Shown here piece after piece: positions 21,831 through 32,803 of a stretch of 64,000 nt of DNA. Both the position numbers and the translations under genes were made by a program. Numbering within the stretch: the first letter of the stretch is position 1; each line of letters opens with the position of its first letter. This stretch comes from Orientallactaga sibirica (Eukaryota; Chordata; Mammalia; Rodentia; Dipodidae), in assembly GCA_036365145.1 (NCBI GenBank), contig JAEOAD010002279.1, positions 430,001 through 494,000 of the forward strand, given 5' to 3'. Under the pieces are notes generated by a model, which saw nothing but the letters and a program-made list of their open reading frames with translations, made no database searches and was not told where the DNA came from.

Positions 21831-22001
21831 AGATAGATAGAGAATGGGCGCGCCAGGGCCTCCAGCCACTGCAAATGAACTCCAGATGCACGCGCCACTA
21901 TGTGCATCCAGCTTACGTGGGTGCTGGGGAATTGAGTCTTGAACCGGGGTCCTTAGGCTTCACAGGCAAGCGCTTAACCGCTAAGCCATCTCTGCAGGCC
22001 C
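21747..22001 (-). mobile_element. tRNA-SINE type A in duplication copy 2
   Basis: Equivalent of 17947-18204 with clearer TSD copies. Confidence 0.93.
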
Positions 22002-22564
22002 GAAAGCAAGCATTTTAAGTCACACGATTATCAGGTACCAACTATATGTTTGCAAATGCATTCCTCACCATTCTTAAAATAGTACCTAGAAACTGAGGGA
22101 AACCTGTGAAGTCGAAGGATGTAATTTTTTTTTTTTTTTTTGCATGAAGTTATAGCACGATGTTAATATGATAGTGCAATATGTTTGTTCTTTTTCTTCC
22201 TGGAAGGGATATGTACTAAGAAAGCCATAGAGGGTTAGAGAAATGCTCAGCGGGCCGGTTTTAGACAGTGCTGTAAGTCCAGTTTGCCCTGCCATAGAAG
22301 GGGAGGGGGATCAAGGAGGAATCCGGAGCAGTGGGGTTGGGCCATTCCTTACAGCTATGCTCCATCACGGTGCTCCCCTGCTACTCCCATGCCCCACCCC
22401 CCATCATCTGGTTTTGTTGGCACATTCTTTATTAAATAAGCTTAATGACAACATCGAGGACATAAAATGGTTTGGCACCAGTCTCTGGCAAAGTGGAAAA
22501 CAGTGAAAAACAAAGGCACTATAATTTTTTCCCCAATAATTTAAGCAGTTGAATTAATTAAGAC

Positions 22565-22994
22565 TGTAAGGTTCGGGAGTGACCAAGACCACGCAGATCA
22601 CTCTGAGGCAAAGATGAAAGCTTTTATTCGGGAAAAGCACGAGCTGCCAGGGCTGACTCACGAGAGCGGAGCACAGCCAAGCTGAGTTTTCAGGTAGTGG
22701 GCTTTGAAGGGCTTCTTCAGTTGGGGGAAGGTGAGGAAGGGGAATAGAAAGGTTCCTTTAGGGGAGATCATTACACTAACCATTTAAACTAGCTAGGGTG
22801 TGACACCAGAACAGTGTCCAAGGTGACTTAGGAGATAAGGGGGCAGGAAACCATGACCTGCGGCATTGTTAGACAAGGAGGGGTTAAGGACTGGGTGGTT
22901 TCTTGAGGAATCTGGATGATCCACTTTCCTGGGCCCCTGTCACCATTCTGCTGACCATAGCGACTCCATCTTGGGAGCCCGTCCCAATTTAACA
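22565..22994 (-). mobile_element. Solo LTR in duplication copy 2
   Basis: Equivalent of 18762-19186 with the same 'aagac' TSD (22560-22564 and 22995-22999). It differs mostly by one-base indels and a diverged patch around 22628-22640. Confidence 0.72.
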
Positions 22995-23153
22995 AAGACC
23001 TACTTTTGGGCTACTTTATAGACTTAACTAGCCCAATCAGGGTCTCAGGGTCTCCAGGGGCCACGGGTGAGAAAATGTCCACCGCTAGTAGTGAGCTGTG
23101 GCTTTAGAAACACATGTTCACAAAACAAAAACCAAAAAAAAAAAAAAGTTTAA

Positions 23154-23322
23154 GCCGGGCGTGGTGGCGCACGCCTTTAATCCCAGCACTCGGGAGGCAG
23201 AGGTAGGAGGATCGCCGTGAGTTCAAGGCCACCTAAGACTACATAGTTGATTCCAGGTCAGCCTGGGCCAGAGTGAGACCCTACCTCGAAAAACCAAAAA
23301 AAAAAAAAAAAAAAAAAAAAAG
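23154..23322 (+). mobile_element. B1 SINE in duplication copy 2
   Basis: Equivalent of the copy at 19348, with a homogeneous A-tail. Confidence 0.95.
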
Positions 23323-24059
23323 AAACACACGTTCGCATGTGTTGTGGATGTGGGGAACAAGCCAGGTCCTGAGCTGAGGAGTGAAAGGCCTTGGAGGGTG
23401 GGGATCGGGGAAAGGTATATGAAGCAAACTTGAGAAGCCTTCAGAGAACACAGCAGCATTGTTACCAGACCAGAGCCACAGGAGGAAAACAAAACAACAA
23501 CAAAATCAGGATCACCTGAGGAGGTGTCTAGCAGGAAGCTTCCTTTCCCGGATGGAAGTCTGTTCACAGATGTGGATTCCAGAGCTGGGGCTGGAGCTAG
23601 GCGGATTTCTGAGTAACCTTGCCTGGGGTGTGACCTTCAGCATGTCACTTCAGCTGCGTATTCTCAGTGGACTCCTTGGTGAAGTGGGTTCTCCTTGCTC
23701 CTAATGTCACGTATGTCACAAAAGCTGGTGTTGGTTTGCTAATGTTACAGGGGTGAGCCTTAGCATCTCATGGCCCACGGGATTATGTAGTGGTGCTTCT
23801 AGGTGGACCTGCATCACGGGTTTCCTCTACCTTCTTTGTGTCTACAGGCACTCCCTGTGGGTAGATGTAGCAGATGCCGTTGGGGGTCTCACGCACATCC
23901 ATCGGCACCATCTTTTGCGGAAGCTTCTGGTCACAACTGCTTGCAAACATAGCAGGCAGGAAGTGCTTGGGATCAACATTCCCAAGAGCTGCCTTTATAG
24001 GACCACAGAAAGGGAAGTGGTGAATGGACACCCAGTGTCTTCATCTGCTGAAGTACATC

Positions 24060-24219
24060 TTTTTTTTTTTTTTTTTTTTTTTGCGAGGTAGGGTCTCCCT
24101 CTGGTCCAGGCTGACCTGGAATTAACTGTGTAGTCTCAGGGTGGCCTCGAACTCTCGGCGATCCTTCTACCTCTGCCTCCCAAGTGCTGGGATTAAAGGC
24201 ATGTGCCACCATGCCCGGC
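24060..24219 (-). mobile_element. B1 SINE in duplication copy 2
   Basis: Equivalent of 20261-20409. This copy is closer to consensus ('ccaagtgctgggattaaagg'), whereas copy 1 has errors such as 'ccaacattggg'. Confidence 0.95.
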
Positions 24220-24232
24220 AAAGTACATCTTT

Positions 24233-24403
24233 TTTAAAAATATGTTTTAAAATTTTTATTTGAGTGACAGAGAGAAAGAGGGTAGGAAGAGAATGGGCAT
24301 GCCAGGGCCTCCAGCCACTGCAAAGGAACTCCAGGTGCATGTGCCCCCTTGTCCTTTGGCTTTGAAGGCAAGTGCCTTAACTGCTATGCCATCTTTCCAA
24401 CTC
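24233..24403 (-). mobile_element. Short tRNA-SINE in duplication copy 2
   Basis: Equivalent of 20424-20597. Confidence 0.82.
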
Positions 24404-24410
24404 TTTTATA

Positions 24411-24623
24411 CTTAAAAAAATTAATAAAAATTTTTTTAGAGAGAGAGAGAGGATTGGCGCACCAGGGAATTGGCACCTCAGCCATTGCAGTCAAACTGGG
24501 CATGTGCAACCTTGCGCTTGCCTCACCTTTGTGTGTCTGGCTTATGTGGGATCTGGAGAGTCGAACATGGGTCCTTAGGCTCTGCAGGCCAGCGCCTTAA
24601 CTGCTAAGCCATCTCTCCAGCCC
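24411..24623 (-). mobile_element. tRNA-SINE type C spanning the right duplication edge
   Basis: Intact copy ending 'ctctccagccc'. The duplication breakpoint is at 24528/24529 inside it. Confidence 0.94.
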
Positions 24624-24912
24624 TGAAGGGCAATCTTGACCATTTCCCATGGAGCTCACATGCCATCAAGCTATGGCTTGCCCATGAAAGCTATCTGTTC
24701 ATGACTAGCTCTGGGGTTGACTTTCTGATCTTCCATGCCTCACTTCTCCATTCCCCATGAAGGCTTATCCCCAAGCAAATCACTTGCTTTAAATTTTTAT
24801 AGCTAAAATATGAAGTTCTAGTGTGCTGATAAACATTAGGAAAACTATAGATGACAATAATGTACATTCAGAAAAAAATCAGAAGAAATGATCATAGAGA
24901 ATTAAAGAAATG
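24624..24912. other. Non-repetitive stretch
   Basis: AT-rich in the second half. No gene or repeat recognised. Confidence 0.4.
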
Positions 24913-24913
24913 G

Positions 24914-25128
24914 TGGGGCTGGAGAGATGGCTCAGAGGTTAACACACTTTCCTTCAAAGCCTAATGGCCCAGGTTTAATATCCCAGTACCCACATAAAGT
25001 CAGATACACAAAGTGACACATGCATCTGGAGTTCATCTGCAGCAGCTAGGTGCCCTGGTGCGCCCACTCTCTCTTACCCCCCCTCATCTCCCTCTGATTG
25101 CAAATAAAGAAATAAAAAAAATTTTAAA
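24914..25128 (+). mobile_element. tRNA-SINE type A, older
   Basis: Head 'ggggctggagagatggctcag', diverged body, tail 'gcaaataaagaaataaaaa'. Confidence 0.9.
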
Positions 25129-25140
25129 AAGAAATAATAA

Positions 25141-25446
25141 GGGCTAGAGAGATGGCTTAGCGATTAAGGCGCCTGCCTGCTAAGCCTAAGAACCTGGTTC
25201 CAATCTCCAGGTCCCACGTTTAGCCAGATGCAAAGTGACGCAAGGGTGCAATGCCTCACTTGACATCTGGATTTCGTTTGCAGCAGCTGGAGGCTGCTGG
25301 CACGCCCATCTGGATTTCTGTGTCTTGCAGTGGCTGAGAGGCTGCTGGCTTGCTAAGGCAATGTATCTGTCTTCCTCTCCCTGTGGTTTTTCTCTCTCTC
25401 TGGTTTTTCTCTCTCTCTCTGTGTCTCTCTCCAAACAACAACAAAA
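25141..25446 (+). mobile_element. tRNA-SINE type B with internal duplication
   Basis: TSD-like 'aagaaataataa' and 'aagaaatgataa'. A segment of about 45 bases starting 'catctggatttc' occurs twice (25264-25308 and 25309-25355), which lengthens this copy. Confidence 0.88.
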
Positions 25447-25497
25447 AAGAAATGATAAAGAAAATTGACAGCTTTTGTGTGTGCGTGTGTATGTATG

Positions 25498-25618
25498 CAT
25501 GTTTTGGAACAGGATCTTACTATGTTACCCAGATTGATCTTGATCCCCTGGGCTCACTCCATCCTACCTACTGCCTCAGCCTCCCAAGTAGCTAGGACTA
25601 TAGTGCACACATGGTATA
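25498..25618 (-). mobile_element. Old 7SL-derived SINE (PB1/early B1 type)
   Basis: 'gatcttactatgttacccag' and 'ctcagcctcccaagtagctagg' keep the Alu/PB1-like form that the younger B1 copies here have lost. Confidence 0.7.
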
Positions 25619-25706
25619 GATATGTCTAGCCACATGTGAACACTAAATGATGTATACATGTTGTCGCATGTCACATACTATCCTGTCAGTATGTAAAATT
25701 TTATTT

Positions 25707-25952
25707 TTTTTTTTTTTTTTTTTTTTGAGACAGAGAGAGAGAGGAAGAGCCAGAGAGATAGAGAATGGGCTATGAGAATTTCTCTCAGCTGCTGTGAACA
25801 AACTCCAGGCGCGTGTGCCCCCTTGTGGGCAAGTGCGGCATTGCACCCTTGCGTCACTTTGTGTCTGGCTAAACGTGGGACCTCGAGAATCAAACTGGTG
25901 TTCTTAGGCTTAGGAGGCAGGCGCCTTCACCGCTAAGCCATCTCGCCAGCCC
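25707..25952 (-). mobile_element. tRNA-SINE type B with TSD
   Basis: 'aaaattttatttt' left and 'aaattttatgttt' right. T-run of 22 in the tail. Confidence 0.94.
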
Positions 25953-26094
25953 AAATTTTATGTTTTATATGGCAACATTTAAAAACAAGTACGAATCTTT
26001 AGGCCATGAGCTAGTAGGGAATGCACAGGATTCATCTCCGAGTTCTGCCATTTTGATCCTGACTTCATAGATGGGTGTTTACTAAAGGAAGTTA

Positions 26095-26351
26095 ACTCTT
26101 TTAAAAAAGTTTTTATTTTTATACATTATATATATACATATATTTATTTATGAGAGAGAGAGAGAGAGAGAGGGGAAGAGGCAGATAGAGAGAAAGAGAG
26201 AATGGACGTGTCAGGGCCTCCAGCCTCTGCAAATGAATTCCAGATATGTGTGCCCCCTTGCCATCTGGCTGACGTGGGTCCTGGGGAATTGAACTGGGGT
26301 CCTAAGGCTTTGCAGGCAAACACCTTAACCACTAAGCCGTTTACCCAGCCC
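26095..26351 (-). mobile_element. tRNA-SINE type A with TSD
   Basis: 'aaaggaagtt' on both sides (about 26085 and 26352). Confidence 0.93.
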
Positions 26352-26920
26352 AAAGGAAGTTGAATTTCAGTCTACCCTATGAGACTCTGACATAGAAGTT
26401 TGTTCTAGTCTCATGACAGTCTAGAATCAGCTCCCATCCTGCCAAATCCTTTCTCTTACTATTTTCGAATTCCTTTAATAATTTCTGTCTATTAGTTAGT
26501 TCCAGGTTTTCTCCTTGCTCTAAATGCTAGGGTTCTGCACTCCCATGGAGAATCTTAAATGGTGCAAGTTCACAACGGAACCAAGCAGTTGGCCTCATGT
26601 TTGCCCCATAGCCTGGCTAGTGTAGCCTGTGTGGCAGACAATGCCTTTGTCCTTAGGCAGACTGGGAACTTGTCTATGCTCAGATGCCTTTTATAGCCAT
26701 GCCCTTCGAGCTCAAGACACAATATTTCTTCGGTCATTTGTTCAACAAACATTCACCCAGTCCACTACCTGCTGAGTTTGGGGCCTTGGGGTCAGGATTT
26801 ATAAAGCTGAAGGAGACAGATGCCTCCAAAGTCACCAGGAAGACATGGCAGACACTTAATCCATCATTTTAGCTTAAAGAGATATGCCACAGTGCCGTGT
26901 AATCAATATCCTCACAGCTT
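26352..26920. other. Non-repetitive stretch
   Basis: L2-like 'catttgttcaacaaacattcac' text at 26735-26800; otherwise nothing recognised. Confidence 0.4.
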
Positions 26921-26921
26921 G

Positions 26922-26979
26922 CACAGTGAGGTCCTTGGACCCACTGCATCAACCTTGAATCACTTAAAACTTAGGAAAT
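26922..26979 (+). mobile_element. MER5-like DNA transposon fragment
   Basis: 'gtccttggacccactgcatca' resembles the MER5 start; cut short by the next SINE. Family name from memory. Confidence 0.5.
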
Positions 26980-27182
26980 GGGGCTGGAGAGGTGGCTTAG
27001 TGGTTAAGGCACCTGCCTGCAAAGCCTAGGAACGCTTGTTCAAATCTTCAGATCCCACATTCAGCCAGACGCAAAAGTGATGCAAGCATGCAATGCCGTA
27101 CTTGCCCACAAGGGGGCGCACGCGTCTGGAATTTGTTCACAGCAGTGGAAAGGCCCTGGCATGCCCATTCTCTGTCTGCCTC

Positions 27183-27214
<32 letters not shown>

Positions 27215-27215
27215 A

Positions 27216-27232
<17 letters not shown>
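26980..27232 (+). mobile_element. tRNA-SINE type B
   Basis: Complete up to its TCTC tail and A-run (27215-27232), then joined to (TA)n and to the end of an opposite-strand SINE. Confidence 0.93.
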
Positions 27233-27274
<42 letters not shown>

Positions 27275-27310
27275 GCACCTTAACAGCTATGCCATCTCTC
27301 CAGCTCCCAA
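27233..27310 (-). mobile_element. (TA)n fused to a SINE head remnant
   Basis: (TA)20 at 27233-27272, then 'gcaccttaacagctatgcc' and 'atctctccagctccc', the head end of a minus-strand tRNA-SINE whose body is missing. Confidence 0.8.
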
Positions 27311-27597
27311 AATATATTTAAAGAAGAAAATGTTATCAACTTATGTTCATAGAAGAGAAGTTTATGGACTCTAATTTGACAATGCCTTATCATTAAAGTT
27401 GCACCTCGCGATCTCTTAAACAGTACCATTCCTACTTCTCCATTACAGTTTTTGAACTCCACGTGATCAGGATCTTTCTGCCTTGATTTTCCCTATTTAA
27501 ATCTCCAAGGTCCAGCACAATGCCTGTACATAATGCTAAACAAGTATTTTCAGCTTAATTTTCCAGAAACAAATGACGAGAAGTAGATCTGCCCCTA

Positions 27598-27791
27598 TTT
27601 TTAAAAAATATTTTATCTATTTATTTAACAGAGAAAGAGGGAGAGAATGGGCGTGCCAGGGCCTCTAGCCACTGCAAACGAACTCCAGATGCATGCATCC
27701 TGCTTATGTGGGTCCTGGGCAATCGAGCCTCGAACCGGGGTCCTTAGGCTTCACAGGCAAGCGCTTAACCACTAAGCCATCGCTCCAGCCC
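27598..27791 (-). mobile_element. tRNA-SINE type A, internally deleted
   Basis: Tail, body lacking the 'gccaccttgtgcatctgg' block, and head 'catcgctccagccc'. Confidence 0.91.
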
Positions 27792-28546
27792 TATCTGCCA
27801 TTTTTTTCCCATGGCCACAGGCCACTGAGCCATTGGTTGAAGTCACGTTAAGTGGGAAGGGCTGGACTAAACAGAACAGATGTTTTGCTGTAGCAGAGAC
27901 ACACCTGCCTGTGGAGAGTGTTTGGAGGTGTGGGTGTTGTGGATCATTCCTGAGTCTAAATTACACATATCGACCCAGAAATCCTATCGTGCGGGTGATT
28001 TTTTTCTATTGTTATAGAATAATGCGCAGTGTAATTAGCATGTGCAAATGATTTCAATTCCTGATGCCTGTAGTGCTTTCTGTTTTACAAAACACACCCA
28101 CATCCTCTAACCCGTCCAGTCCCCACAACTTCACAAAACAAGAGATTGGCAGGTACTGTGAACATGTCACAGGCAGATAAGCTAGGGCAGGAATGAATGT
28201 TTCTGCTGAGCTCCGGTGGCCAAAGCAGTCACAGACCAGTCAAGCTTCAGGAGGGGACAGAAATCACGCTCCTCACTGTGAAGGTGTGAGAGGAGTCGCC
28301 CCATCCTTACTGACGCAAATGTCCTTTGTGCCTGACAGATCTGAGCCCTCGTTGCAGACAGATGCTTATGTCAAAGGGTGAAGGCAGGGACTTGGGTACC
28401 AGTGTTTATTACCTTTAACCAGTGAGGAACTCACTGGGGTCATTCTGTTTACAACTTGTTTCACTCACAAGTGAAAGTATGTGACCATACGGTAAAGCCT
28501 AGGTTCTGTGGGGGTCTCATGTAGAACCTCAACTCCAAGTTGTGTT
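27792..28546. other. Non-repetitive stretch
   Basis: No gene. 27930-28060 is AT-rich with 'gtaattagcatgtgcaaatg' (octamer- and homeodomain-like), a composition seen in conserved enhancers. Confidence 0.4.
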
Positions 28547-28554
28547 TCTCTTTA

Positions 28555-28731
28555 TTTTTTTAAAATTTTTATTTATTTATTTATTTTTGGTTTTTGGAGG
28601 TAGGGATTCACTCTAGGCCAGGTTGACCTGGAACTCACTTTGTAGTCTCAGAGTGGCCTTGAACTCATGGCGATCCTCCTACCTCTGCGTCCCGAGTGCT
28701 GGGATTAAAGGCATGCGCCACCACACCCCGC
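28555..28731 (-). mobile_element. B1 SINE with TSD
   Basis: 'tctcttta' at 28547-28554 and about 28732-28739. Ends 'caccacaccccgc'. Confidence 0.94.
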
Positions 28732-28739
28732 TCTCTTTA

Positions 28740-29115
28740 GAACCTAATATTCATAGAGAACTTTTCACATGCCAAACACTATTTCAGGTTTTCACATTTA
28801 TTTATTTTTATTTTAAAAAATATTTTATTTATTTGTTTGACAGAGAGAGAGAGAGAGAGGGAGAATGGGCGCACCAGGGCCTCCAACCACTGCAAAGGAA
28901 CTCCAGATGCATGCGCCCACGTGTGCATCTGGCTAACGTAGATCCTGGGGAATCAAACCTGGGTCCTTTGGCTTTGCAGGCAAACACCTTAACCGCTAAG
29001 CCATCCCTCCAGCCCAGGTTTTCACTTTTATTAATTTGCTTAATTCTCACAGCTTCCTGTGGGATTGTCCCCATTCCACAGATGGGTAAACTGGGGCATA
29101 GAAGGGCAGATGAGT
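28740..29115 (-). mobile_element. MIR split by a SINE
   Basis: 28740-28795 and 29015-29115 form one MIR: 'cttttcacatgccaaacact', then 'attctcacagcttcctgtgg' and 'cagatgggtaaactggggca'. Confidence 0.75.
28796..29014 (-). mobile_element. tRNA-SINE type A inside the MIR
   Basis: Perfect TSD 'caggttttcac' at 28785-28795 and 29015-29025. Confidence 0.96.
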
Positions 29116-29116
29116 G

Positions 29117-29610
29117 TGGTAGTTTGAATGAAATGCTCCTATAGGCTCGTGTGCTTTGAATACTTGGTCTCCAGATGATGGAAATTTGGGGAAACTGTTG
29201 GGCCTTTGAGAGGAGGAGTCTTGCTGGGGAGATCTGTCACTGGAGGCAGGATTTGGGGCGATATAGCCCAGTACATAAATACTTCCTTCCCTCTAATGGA
29301 TATGGGACCCAGGCTTCTTGCTTGCATTGTGCATTCCTTGGCATGATGAAATATACCCATGCTTTTTCCCCCATAAGCTGCCTCTGGTCTGGTATTTTTA
29401 TTTATTTTTTATTTTTTGGTTTTTCAAGGTAGGGTCTCTCTCTGGCCCAGGCTGACCTGGAATTAACTATGTAGTCTCAGAGTGACCTCGAACTCTTGGT
29501 GATCCTCCCGAGTGCTGGGATTAAAGGTGTGCGCCACCACGCCCGGCTTGGTATGGTATTTTTTTTCCCCAGCAATGGGAAGATCACTGCTATAAGCTGC
29601 TAGGAGCCAT
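29117..29610 (+). mobile_element. URR1-like dispersed repeat, split by a B1
   Basis: 'gtggtagtttgaatgaaatgc' start and 'cttggtctccagatgatgg' match the family head seen at 53455. The element resumes after the B1 ('ggtatttttttt...cagcaatggg'). Confidence 0.7.
29396..29547 (-). mobile_element. B1 SINE with a small deletion
   Basis: Lacks 'tacctctgcctc' between 'gatcctcc' and 'cgagtgctggg'. Flanks 'ctggtattttt' and 'atggtattttt'. Confidence 0.93.
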
Positions 29611-29779
29611 AGCTAGGAGTGCTGGTCTCGGGGTTATACATATTATGTTCTCCTCTGCCCCTACTAGCTATGTCACCTTCAAGTGACTCCTCCCTCTGCA
29701 GTGCCAGGGTACGTACTTTGAAACAAATAGTTAACTCACAGCTTCATCCAGATTGAAAAGTAAATGTGGACTTCCTCTT

Positions 29780-30085
29780 GAGGAAACTAACTAACTAATT
29801 AAATAAATAAATAAATAAGTGGAGAAGTTTGCGGAAACAAAAACTTGGCCATCTGCTCCAGGTCCTGGAAGAGTTCTGCCATCAAGGAGCTCCTTGGTGC
29901 TTTTTTTTTTAATTTGAGAGAGAGAGAGAGATGGAGAGGAAGAGGCAGAGAGAGAATGGGTGCGCCAGGGCCTCTCAGCCGCTGTGAATGAACTCCAGAC
30001 TTGTGCGCCCCCTTGTGGGCAAGTGCAGCATTGAGCCCTTGCGTCACTTGCATCTGGCTAAACGTGGGACCTGGAGATTCAAACA
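29780..30085 (-). mobile_element. tRNA-SINE type B, 5'-truncated
   Basis: Tail at 29898, body ends at 'ggacctggagattcaaaca' without the tRNA-like head. An AAATAAAT run at 29798-29818 precedes it. Confidence 0.85.
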
Positions 30086-30199
30086 GGCAACTTGAATTAT
30101 TGGTCATTTATTTCTGATAATACTATTATGATTTTCTATTAAGTATAATTTTTGAAATGTATTATAGGTTGGGAAAGTTGTAGTATTACAGTCAGTATT

Positions 30200-30370
30200 T
30201 AAATGACATGTGTCCAATGCTGTTCTAAGAAATAGAAAGGTTTTACCATCGGTAACCCTCTACAAACTGATCTTGTCACCACCCACCCTCTCCCCCTTAG
30301 AACAAGGGAACTAAAACACAACGGAGGTTACAAGACTTGTCTAAGGCCACATGGCCACCCAGGTCACGTC
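30200..30370 (-). mobile_element. MIR element, probable
   Basis: 'atgctgttctaagaaatag' and 'cttgtctaaggccacatgg' fit the reverse MIR order. Confidence 0.55.
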
Positions 30371-30418
30371 TGTTTTGGAGAGCACAAAATTAAGCAGGTC
30401 AGAAATTATTGTTTCTGT

Positions 30419-30659
30419 GCCTGGAGAGATGGCTTAGTGGTTAAGCACTTGCCTGTGAAGCCTAAGGACCCCTGTTCGAGGCTTGATTCCCCAGGACCCA
30501 CATAAGCCAGGTGCACAAGGTGGCACATGCAAGTGGAGTTTGTTTGCAGTGGCTGGAGGCCCTAGAGTGCCCATTCTCTCTTTCTCTATCTGCTTCTCTT
30601 TCTCTTTTTGTCTGTTGCTCTCAGATAAATAAATAAAAAAGCAAACAAACAAACAAAAA
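30419..30659 (+). mobile_element. tRNA-SINE type A with 18-bp TSD
   Basis: 'agaaattattgtttctgt' at 30401-30418 and 30660-30677, a perfect TSD. A-tail with CAAA groups. Confidence 0.97.
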
Positions 30660-30877
30660 AGAAATTATTGTTTCTGTCAGTTTATGATGAGGACTGCATC
30701 AATTAGGCCTCTTGATTTTTTTTTTTTCAGAGCTTTGAGAAACCCAACTCAAATCGGTTTAAGCGAAAATAAAAATAAATACTTCATCTAAATTTTAGCC
30801 GGGAGGTTGCCCTGTCTGCCTAAGCCAAGACCTCAGGAGACACCAACAAGACCAGTTTCCCCATTCAAGGCGTTTTT

Positions 30878-31034
30878 TTTTTTTTTTTTGTTGTTTTGCG
30901 AGGTAGGGTCTCACTCTGGTCCAGGCTGACCTGGAATTAACTATGTAGTCTCAGGGTGGCCTCGAACTCTCAGCGATCCTCCTACCTCTGCCTCCCGAGT
31001 GCTGGGATTAAAGGCGTGCGCCACCACGCCCGGC
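30878..31034 (-). mobile_element. B1 SINE with 13-bp TSD
   Basis: 'tcaaggcgttttt' at 30865-30877 and 31035-31047. Close to consensus, so young. Confidence 0.96.
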
Positions 31035-31047
31035 TCAAGGCGTTTTT

Positions 31048-32030
31048 CTTATGAACGTCAGCTTCTTTGCAAAGCCTCTTATGGAATTGATATGGTTGCT
31101 GTCAACTCCAACATACAGCTACCCTCTAAGTTTGCCATATACAGAAAGGACGGCGCATTCTATTTGCCTCTAGCAACACAACAAGCATCATGTCCTGTCT
31201 TGCTAGCTTTGGTCTTTGAAGTCAATCAGGTTACTCGTGTTTCCAACCTGAGTCGATTCTACCAGCAGGGCATCAGCGAGAGTTAGGTTACAAAAAGAGA
31301 ACATGCTTGTTGTTATCAAAGGAGCACGTGGATAACTGGCAGCCGCTAACAATACTCTGGCCGCTACTGTCAACTCAAGGCCCATAGAGTTGAAGAGATT
31401 GGCCTAAACTCACGCATCTAATAAACTCAGTCAAATAACTTCCTGCCACAAACCAGTCTTAGCTTCCCGCATGTACCGCCTGGCACAGTGACTGGCACGG
31501 CACTGTCTGGGTGAGGAAAGGCATGAATATTGTAGGACTGAGCTCTGAACCTGTGCCTTGTGAACTTGCACCGTAAGGCTCTTCCAGCTGGGTTATCTCT
31601 GGAGCCTGCATGGTTCCCTTCACACTGGGTGAGATTACTAAATAAATGTTGTTGGCTACAGGAAGTAGCTTCGAACTCTTCAAGGGAAATGATGCTTTGA
31701 ATGCTGAGAAGGCAGCCTGTAGCCTGGCTTTCTCTCCCCTGCAATGCAGTGCTCACCGCTTAGCTGACTCTGTCAGGAAGCAGAGAGGACGCAGTGACGT
31801 GACGGCATGGCTGATGCGTTCTGTCTTACCACACCATGTGGCCGTCAGATCCTTCTTTGAACAGTCATTCTGTGGCTGGTAGTGTCAGAACTGAAAGGAT
31901 GCTGTGTGAACTCTGGAACTTGGGAATCTCAATCAGGCTGGTGATGATAGGATCAGATTTACATTGATAGCTCTCAAGTAATGTGCTCATGCCGAACTGA
32001 CGTCATCCCTGGGGTTTCATTTCTAAGTGA
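31048..32030. other. Longest largely repeat-free stretch, part 1
   Basis: About 980 bases with no recognised repeat and no coding-like frame. MIR-like scraps may lie near 31330-31420. Function unknown. Confidence 0.4.
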
Positions 32031-32031
32031 G

Positions 32032-32289
32032 AGATTTTTAAAAATATTTATTTTATTTCATTTTAGAGAGAGCAAGAAGGAGAGAGAGAGGGAAAGACAA
32101 AGAGAATTGGCGTTCCAGGGCCTCAGCCACTGCAATAGAACTCCAGACACTTGTGCCACCTAGTGGGCATGTGCGACCTTGCGCTTGCCTCACCTTTGTG
32201 CGTCTGGCTTACATGGGATCTGGAGAATTGAACATAGGTCCTTAGGATTCACGGGCAAGTGCCTTAATCGCTAAGCCATCTCTCCAGCC
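32032..32289 (-). mobile_element. tRNA-SINE type C, stacked copy 1
   Basis: Followed by 'tgacattttttttt', which repeats after the next copies. Confidence 0.93.
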
Positions 32290-32297
32290 TTGACATT

Positions 32298-32555
32298 TTT
32301 TTTTGAGAGAGAGAGACAGCGAGAGAGGGAGAGAGAGACAGAGAGAGAGAGAATGGGCATGCCAGCAGTCTCTCAGCTGCTGCAGACGAACTCCAGATGT
32401 GTGCGCCCCCTTGTGGTCAAGTGCGGCATTGCGCCCTTGCGTCACTTTGCATCTGGCTAAACGTGGGACCTGGAGATTGGAACCGCTGGAGATTGGAACC
32501 AGTGTTCTTAGGGTTAGGAGGCAGGCGCCTTAACTGCTAAGCCATCTCTCCAGCC
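32298..32555 (-). mobile_element. tRNA-SINE type B, stacked copy 2
   Basis: Carries the 'gaaccgctggagattggaacc' subtype mark. Flanks 'tgacatttttt' and 'tgacaatgttttt'. Confidence 0.94.
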
Positions 32556-32565
32556 TGACAATGTT

Positions 32566-32803
32566 TTTTCAGAGTGAGAAAGTGAGGGAGAGAGAGACAG
32601 ACAGACAGAGGGAGGGAGAATTGGTGCTCCAGGACCTCAGCCACTGAATTGGAACTTGAGACGCCTGCGCCACCTAGTGGGCATGTACAACCTTGCGCTT
32701 GCCTCACCTTTGTACATCTGGCTAACGTGGGATCTGGAGAGTTGAACATGGGCCCTTAGGCTTCACAGGCAAGTGCCTTAACCGCTAAGCCATCTCTCCA
32801 GCC
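32566..32803 (-). mobile_element. tRNA-SINE type C, stacked copy 3
   Basis: Ends 'ctctccagcc', followed by 'ggacaattatttc', a degenerate version of the same target. Confidence 0.93.

Larger units (their letters stand above)
20716..24528 (+). repeat. 3.8-kb tandem duplication, copy 2
   Basis: About 3813 bases. Its right end continues into the intact SINE ('cacctttgtgtgtctggc'), so this copy has the original right flank and copy 1 the original left flank. The junction shows no microhomology: left flank ...ccaac, right flank ttgtg.... Confidence 0.97.

Noticed and set aside
28623..29144. 173-codon plus-strand frame
   Set aside because: Spans a B1, a MIR and a tRNA-SINE read in antisense.
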